A DNA stretch of 64,000 bases, taken from NCBI GenBank assembly GCA_013288015.1, contig JABDCR010000008.1, positions 1 to 64,000 of the forward strand, given 5' to 3'. Below the pieces are notes generated by a model. The model was not told the origin of the DNA, made no database searches, and was given only the letters and a program-made list of their open reading frames with translations. The position numbers and the translations under genes are program-made. Below, piece after piece: positions 59,289 to 64,000 of the stretch. The first letter of the stretch is position 1, and each line of letters begins with the position of its first letter. Source of the DNA: Bacteroidota bacterium. Its GTDB lineage: Bacteria; Bacteroidota; Bacteroidia; B-17B0; Aurantibacillaceae.

Positions 59289-59522
59289 TTAATTACCTGT
59301 TTCTTTTAGGAGGTCTGACATTTTAATTTCCAAAGCTTCGCAGATGCGCTTTAGGGCTTTTATGGATATATTTTGTTGCCCCTGTAAAATACGACGAATG
59401 GTACTTTCGTTTAAATCGCATACATTGGCAAACTCAACATTTGATTTAAATTTTACTTTAGCCCGCTTACCAATATTATCTGCTAATTTAACGAGTACAT
59501 CCTTTTCTTTCGACATACTCAA
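59289..59522 (-). CDS. XRE-family HTH regulator
   Basis: FANVCDLNESTIRRILQGQQNISIKALKRICEALEI. Confidence 0.9.
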   Translation of the reverse strand: MSMSKEKDVLVKLADNIGKRAKVKFKSNVEFANVCDLNESTIRRILQGQQNISIKALKRICEALEIKMSDLLKETGN

Positions 59523-59585
59523 AAGTCGGCGTAAAGGCCAAAATTATATCGCCATATATGACGAATTATTTTTATATTTGAATAA

Positions 59586-59732
59586 GCGATTTTTGCAGAT
59601 GCAACCACCGTTTATAATTTAAACGCATTATCAGGTTTTAATAATCGCAGTCATATTTTAGCTGCCGGATATGCGATACAAGAACCATCACCAAACAACT
59701 GGGGTGCAAAAATACAATATCAATCTGCCTGA
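59586..59732 (+). pseudogene. Headless ORF fragment upstream of a phage-like gene
   Basis: AIFADATTVYNLNALSGFNNRSHILAAGYAIQEPSPNNWGAKIQYQSA* with no start, preceded by an in-frame TAA. Confidence 0.35.
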
Positions 59733-60420
59733 TTTAATTACTATAGATACCAACCAAAAAGCGGCGGATATAAACGTGCCTATTTTGCGGCAGCCAAAAT
59801 TTATGGCTTTGTTATTAGCTTATTTAAGTCCGACACAAAAACTGCAAAACGATATATCAAATAATTATTTAGGCAATTTAACTTATGCTGCTTATGCAAG
59901 TGGAACGACTTATAATTTTGGTGATAGAGTAACCTATGGCATCGCATCCTACGAGTATATAAATACTGTTTCGGGTTCGGGTAATTTACCAACTAATATT
60001 AATTATTGGTATAAAATAGCAAATGACAATATTGGCTTAAGCGAGCGATTAAATTACAATTGCCAAACAATGGAGTTAGAATTTATTTTGAATAGACGCT
60101 TTAATACTATTAGTAGCATTTATCCGCCTTATAATTCTATTGCAGGAAACATATATATAGTAACTAACCCAAGTTTACCACGCATTGCCTGGTTAGGCAG
60201 AAACAATGCTGTAAGCTCATACGTAAAAACAAAAAGCTCTACAAAATTTAATTATCACCCCAAAGCACTTAGCAGTTTAGGCTCAAATAATTATACTATT
60301 TGGGTGCCTGGTGAATTAATAACTCCTTTAGGTGGGCTCTCAATTTACCAGCAAGTAATTATAAACGAGGTAAATAAATACAATGCAGTAGGTTTAACAT
60401 TTGATATTGCTCCTTATTAA
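59671..60420 (+). CDS. Phage-structural-like protein with CBM5/12-like motif (start uncertain)
   Basis: YAAYASGTTYNFGDRVTYGIASYEYINTVSGSGNLPTNINYWYKI. The first ~25 codons overlap the fragment above, so the true start may be downstream. Confidence 0.5.
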   Translation: MRYKNHHQTTGVQKYNINLPDLITIDTNQKAADINVPILRQPKFMALLLAYLSPTQKLQNDISNNYLGNLTYAAYASGTTYNFGDRVTYGIASYEYINTVSGSGNLPTNINYWYKIANDNIGLSERLNYNCQTMELEFILNRRFNTISSIYPPYNSIAGNIYIVTNPSLPRIAWLGRNNAVSSYVKTKSSTKFNYHPKALSSLGSNNYTIWVPGELITPLGGLSIYQQVIINEVNKYNAVGLTFDIAPY

Positions 60421-60459
60421 AAAGTATAATTCAAATTTATTTTTTCATACATTTGCTAT

Positions 60460-60962
60460 ATGAAAAATTTTACAATTTCTTTATTGCTTTTTATTTCAGT
60501 AAATTGTTTTGCTCAAATACCAAATGCAGAAATTGATAGTATAAGACCCAACGTGATTTGCTATAATGAAACTGTTAAGTTTTATGCCCATTTTACAGGC
60601 ACTTGGGGCGCCACAAATAACGCTCCAATAAAGGATAGCTTAAGCAGTTTTAATAAAAATATTACCTATCAGCATGGGTAGATAGTAATTTTATTGTATC
60701 TATAATAATTTATACTTCTGATTTAACTGTTGGTACTCATAAAATATACACTCCATCTTCTACCGGTTTTCGTGCGGTAAACCTAACAGTAAACAACTGC
60801 ACCTATGCTATAGAGCATTACAACAGCCAAGAAGATTTACTGAGCACGCAATATTATAATTTACTTGGGCAGTCTGTAAAAGAACCTGATGGTGTTACTA
60901 TTGAGGTTAAAACTTATGTTGGCGGGCAACGTGAGGTTAGGAAAATTGTAACGAGTAAATAA
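60460..60962 (+). pseudogene. Frameshifted exported protein
   Basis: 60460-60681 ends ...KNITYQHG*. The other frame continues AWVDSNFIVSIIIYTSDLTVGTHKIYTPS...YYNLLGQSVKEPDGVTIEVKTYVGGQREVRKIVTSK* to 60962. Confidence 0.6.
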
Positions 60963-60964
60963 GC

Positions 60965-61135
60965 ATGGAGATTTTATTAATACTTGTAGTACTACTTATT
61001 TATTTTTTACCTACTATAGTAGTTGGCAAAAAAACGTTTGCCATGCAAGTTTTTTTGCTTAACCTTTTTTTGGGCTGGACTTTTTTAGGTTGGGTTATTG
61101 CGCTTGTGTGGGCTGCTAAAAAAGAGGATAGATAA
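60965..61135 (+). CDS. Superinfection-immunity-like small membrane protein, tandem copy 1 (not in ORF track)
   Basis: MEILLILVVLLIYFLPTIVVGKKTFAMQVFLLNLFLGWTFLGWVIALVWAAKKEDR*. Confidence 0.8.
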   Translation: MEILLILVVLLIYFLPTIVVGKKTFAMQVFLLNLFLGWTFLGWVIALVWAAKKEDR

Positions 61136-61150
61136 TAAAAAATAAGTACT

Positions 61151-61327
61151 ATGGATATCAGTATGGCTGCGGGAAGCGCATTATTGTTTTTTCTTTACTT
61201 TTTACCTACGGTTGTGGCTTGGAAAAAAACGTTTGTGATGCAGGTGTTTTTACTAAACTTTTTACTTGGCTGGACTGTTTTGGGTTGGATTATTGCCCTT
61301 ATATGGGCTGCTAAAAATGAAAACTGA
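61151..61327 (+). CDS. Superinfection-immunity-like small membrane protein, tandem copy 2 (not in ORF track)
   Basis: MDISMAAGSALLFFLYFLPTVVAWKKTFVMQVFLLNFLLGWTVLGWIIALIWAAKNEN*. Confidence 0.8.
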   Translation: MDISMAAGSALLFFLYFLPTVVAWKKTFVMQVFLLNFLLGWTVLGWIIALIWAAKNEN

Positions 61328-61337
61328 TAAAATAAAC

Positions 61338-61514
61338 ATGGAAGGATTTTTAATAATGCTAGTTTTAGGGCTAGCCATTTATTTTTTACCCAGTATTGTA
61401 GTTGGCAAAAAATCGTTTGCGTTGCAAGTGTTTTTGCTTAACCTTTTACTTGGCTGGACTTTTTTAGGCTGGGTTATTGCCCTTGTGTGGGCTGCTAAAA
61501 AAGAGGATAGATAG
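61338..61514 (+). CDS. Superinfection-immunity-like small membrane protein, tandem copy 3
   Basis: MEGFLIMLVLGLAIYFLPSIVVGKKSFALQVFLLNLLLGWTFLGWVIALVWAAKKEDR*; the listed ORF start at 61266 lies inside copy 2. Confidence 0.8.
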   Translation: MEGFLIMLVLGLAIYFLPSIVVGKKSFALQVFLLNLLLGWTFLGWVIALVWAAKKEDR

Positions 61515-61550
61515 TTTGCTTGTGGGTGATAACACCCGCAAGGGTGGAGT

Positions 61551-61979
61551 TTATATTTTTGTTGGCTTTGAAAAGTACAGGCCAATGGGGAAAAAAATAA
61601 ATAACGAAAGTACAAATGCCATAACTTCAAATACAATCGTCAACATATCTCCTCCGGCGAAAGCAGATAAAAACCAATTAAATGTATAAGGCACAAAAAT
61701 GTAAGATAATATACTATCGAATTTAATTGCTTGAATTGAAACAAAATATCCAACAAAATTACCTATTATGAAATACGATACTGCAATCATTAATGTAATT
61801 CTTTTGGCCTTATTTTTATTAAACTTTATTTTGTCAGAGTATAGTAAAGAAAATAATAAAGCAATTAGTCCAATTAAAATTATTATAGGCTGCCAACTTA
61901 TATCGGTAATTAACCAAATTAGTGAAAGCAATATCCCAATGACAGTAAATATTATTTGTCCTTGTTTTCTTGTAGTCAT
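61551..61979 (-). CDS. Multi-TM hypothetical protein
   Basis: Four hydrophobic segments; intact ORF. Confidence 0.6.
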   Translation of the reverse strand: MTTRKQGQIIFTVIGILLSLIWLITDISWQPIIILIGLIALLFSLLYSDKIKFNKNKAKRITLMIAVSYFIIGNFVGYFVSIQAIKFDSILSYIFVPYTFNWFLSAFAGGDMLTIVFEVMAFVLSLFIFFPIGLYFSKPTKI

Positions 61980-62021
61980 GAAGTAATTTTTTAGTTTTTA
62001 AATGTACAAAATTGCTTTGTG

Positions 62022-62120
62022 TTGCGTTAGGGATTGTAACGGAAAGCTTTTGCGGTAATCAGCAAAACTTGTAGTGTAAAGCCCGACGGTGCGTGTTTAC
62101 AAAGCACCGGAACGCCCTAA
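62022..62120. repeat. Dispersed hairpin repeat, copy 5
   Basis: gttgcgttagggattgtaacggaaagc...cccgaCGGTGCgtgtttacaaaGCACCGgaacgccctaa. Confidence 0.88.
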
Positions 62121-62252
62121 ATTTTTTTAGGGTTATAAACATTTTATGAAAAAAAACAATATTGATGTTTTTTACTAAACTAAAAGTAACTATTTGATAA
62201 TGTATAAAGCTTGTATGACGATATATATTTGTAAAAACAAAACCCAAACAAA

Positions 62253-62531
62253 ATGAATGCACAATACAAAACTTTTGAAGAAGCTGAAAAAGCTTTAAGT
62301 AATAACAAGCATTTAAAAAATAACGAAATTATTGAAACAGAAACTAATACAACTTACGTTGTATCTTCTATGGTTATATTTCCGAGTACAATGTTTGATG
62401 GTAGGAGCGAGGCAAAAGTTGGTTATGATGTAGCTGTGTTTTTTAAAAACGAAATGAGTTTTATTTTATTACACGAAATTGGCGAACGATTTTTTGTGAT
62501 GACGAGTAAAGCCACTTTATCGTTAGCATAA
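62253..62531 (+). CDS. Small hypothetical protein
   Basis: Intact ORF with ATG; YDVAVFF motif similar to WDVAIFF in the next gene. Confidence 0.55.
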   Translation: MNAQYKTFEEAEKALSNNKHLKNNEIIETETNTTYVVSSMVIFPSTMFDGRSEAKVGYDVAVFFKNEMSFILLHEIGERFFVMTSKATLSLA

Positions 62532-62590
62532 GTTGTAATTAACAAAAATTGACATTAAAAAAACAAAAATTATTATATTTTTGTTTTATC

Positions 62591-62673
62591 TAAGGTGAAC
62601 ATCCTAGGGGGTAAAAACTCCTAACCGCAATTAGATAGCGGAGCTTTTAATTTATTAAAAACTAGGTAGGATG
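62591..62673 (+). promoter_or_regulatory. Structured 5' leader that could sequester the start codon
   Basis: CATCCTA (62600-62606) complements TAGGATG (62667-62673, containing the ATG); internal hairpins TAGGGG/CTCCTA and CCGC/GCGG; TATTTTTG box at 62576-62583. Confidence 0.45.
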
Positions 62674-62901
62674 ACTTTAGATAGTGCGCAGCAAAAAGCA
62701 GCCCAGCTTTTTTCGTTAGTGGGCAGAAAAACAAAAAAATTTAAGAACGATAAAATTGAAGTAATAAGCCGTGTAACTGCTTTTAAAAAAACAGTTGAAG
62801 ACTGGGATGTTGCTATTTTTTTTGTACACAAACAAAAAGCAAACATTAATAAACCCGATTGCTTTTTAGCCGACTTTACCGAAAAATACGAGATAGTGTA
62901 A
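62671..62901 (+). CDS. Small hypothetical protein
   Basis: MTLDSAQQKAAQLFSLVGRKTKKFKND...; ATG placed by the leader. Confidence 0.55.
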   Translation: MTLDSAQQKAAQLFSLVGRKTKKFKNDKIEVISRVTAFKKTVEDWDVAIFFVHKQKANINKPDCFLADFTEKYEIV

Positions 62902-62944
62902 AGCCCATGCTTGCTCTTTCATAATAACAACATTTGGGCGTTAC

Positions 62945-63025
62945 CACTTATTGTTGCAACAAACAGTAAAAGGCATATTAATTTTTTCCTGGTGTTGGTT
63001 GTTTTATTATATAACTAAGTTAAAA
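62945..63025. repeat. Degenerate copy of the 5' end and upstream region of the 63932 gene
   Basis: acaaacagtaaaaggcatattaattttttcctggtgttggtt...ataactaagttaaa matches 63886-63963 closely; start codon lost (cat to cct). Confidence 0.8.
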
Positions 63026-63083
63026 AAATTACCACACAAAAACGTGCAACATTTTTAAAAGACGGCATTTTTTTCATAAACGG

Positions 63084-63932
63084 TTATTTAATTATAATCA
63101 TTTTTTTACCTGCACTATTAACACCTGAAGCTTGTAGTTGATAGTAATAAGTGCCTGCTTCCAAATCGCTGGTGCTTATAAGTATATCCTTAAACGCATT
63201 ACTTACTTTAAAGCGTTTAACCTCTTGCCCTGTTATGTTGTAAAAAACTAAATCAGCACTTGTAACTCCTGGTGGCAAATCATAAGCAACTGTTGTTTCG
63301 TTTTTTGCAGGGTTTGGGTAATTTGTAATTCCGTTGTTTTGTAAATTATTGTTTTCTGTTCTGCTGCTGGTTATACTATTAGTACAATCACTACAAACTA
63401 AACTACCCGGTAAATTATAAACATAAACAGAATCTGAAGCCAGTGCGGTTAGTAAAAGTTTTACGCCCGATGTGGTGTAAAAAAGAGACGTAGTTGGGGA
63501 TGGATACATTCCAGGATTAGTACCTGCAATATAAACAGAGTCTTTGAAAAATAATTGGGCACCATTTTCTTCAAAAACATAAACGCTACTATTTCCATTA
63601 TTAGTTTGTCTATTAATTAAAAATTCAACATTACTTGGGTTATTGTCAAATAATGTTTCGGAAATAAAATATAATAAATCGCCTCCACCTGATGGAATTG
63701 GAGGGTAAGTAAGTGTTTTAAAAATAGTATGATTTAAATTATATAAAATTATATTGCCATTCCGCAGAAAAGGGTTAACATATTTGTACCCTGAGTTTGA
63801 AAGATTAACTACTGTGAATCCAGTGTTATTTATTCCAGCATTAAAGTATGAATTATATGTATTGTCAAGTGTAATTTGAGCATTACTGCTTATTGTTATA
63901 ACAAACAGTAAAAGGCATATTATTTTTTTCAT
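63084..63932 (-). CDS. T9SS secreted protein
   Basis: Signal peptide; NYPNPAKNETTVAYDLPPG...AGTYYYQLQASGVNSAGKKMIIIK. Confidence 0.85.
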   Translation of the reverse strand: MKKIICLLLFVITISSNAQITLDNTYNSYFNAGINNTGFTVVNLSNSGYKYVNPFLRNGNIILYNLNHTIFKTLTYPPIPSGGGDLLYFISETLFDNNPSNVEFLINRQTNNGNSSVYVFEENGAQLFFKDSVYIAGTNPGMYPSPTTSLFYTTSGVKLLLTALASDSVYVYNLPGSLVCSDCTNSITSSRTENNNLQNNGITNYPNPAKNETTVAYDLPPGVTSADLVFYNITGQEVKRFKVSNAFKDILISTSDLEAGTYYYQLQASGVNSAGKKMIIIK

Positions 63933-64000
63933 GGTGTTGGTTTTTATTATAACTAAGTTAAACTAATATTTTGCAAAAACAAATATAGGTCTCCGCCCTT

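Noticed and set aside
61266-61337. Start of listed ORF 61266-61514 as drawn
   Set aside because: The first 24 codons overlap tandem copy 2 in another frame; the homologous start is ATG at 61338.
1-64000. tRNA or rRNA genes
   Set aside because: No cloverleaf-like or rRNA-like segment was recognised by eye; a tRNAscan-SE and Infernal run would settle this.

Overview
This is a 64 kb window of a Bacteroidota chromosome (AT-rich, TAnnTTTG-type promoter boxes, many T9SS type A sorting domains). No rRNA, tRNA or CRISPR was recognised. Main blocks: (1) a urate/ureide catabolism cluster at 1.1-7.9 kb (PuuD-like urate hydroxylase, HIU hydrolase, OHCU decarboxylase, allantoinase, allantoicase) with a CitE/DUF6986-like protein where a glyoxylate-consuming enzyme would fit; (2) an accessory patch at 7.9-13.8 kb with a superinfection-immunity-like membrane protein, two paralogous lipoproteins, a T9SS protein that is almost only sorting signal, an orphan phage TerS/TerL pair and a lone class III nucleotidyl-cyclase-like protein; (3) a T9SS secretome island at 18.8-43.8 kb with GloVer, NHL, LRR, PKD, LamG and SprB-like proteins; (4) a Moco biosynthesis cluster at 46.2-50.8 kb; (5) an accessory region at 50.8-64 kb with an AAA/DUF4435-like ATPase, an Arr-like rifampin ADP-ribosyltransferase with an N-terminal extension, phage-like remnants, a tandem triplet of ~57-aa superinfection-immunity-like genes (two absent from the ORF track) and a structured 5' leader. 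The strongest unexplained signals are: (a) a shared promoter cassette with 9-bp direct repeats at exactly 21-bp period (LytTR-like geometry), placed 78-108 bp upstream of at least three different T9SS secreted-protein genes; (b) a dispersed intergenic repeat family with a covarying hairpin, usually abutting a stop codon; (c) mosaic T9SS sorting-domain DNA and decayed sorting-domain scars, suggesting recombination among C-termini. All calls come from reading the sequence; no searches were run.
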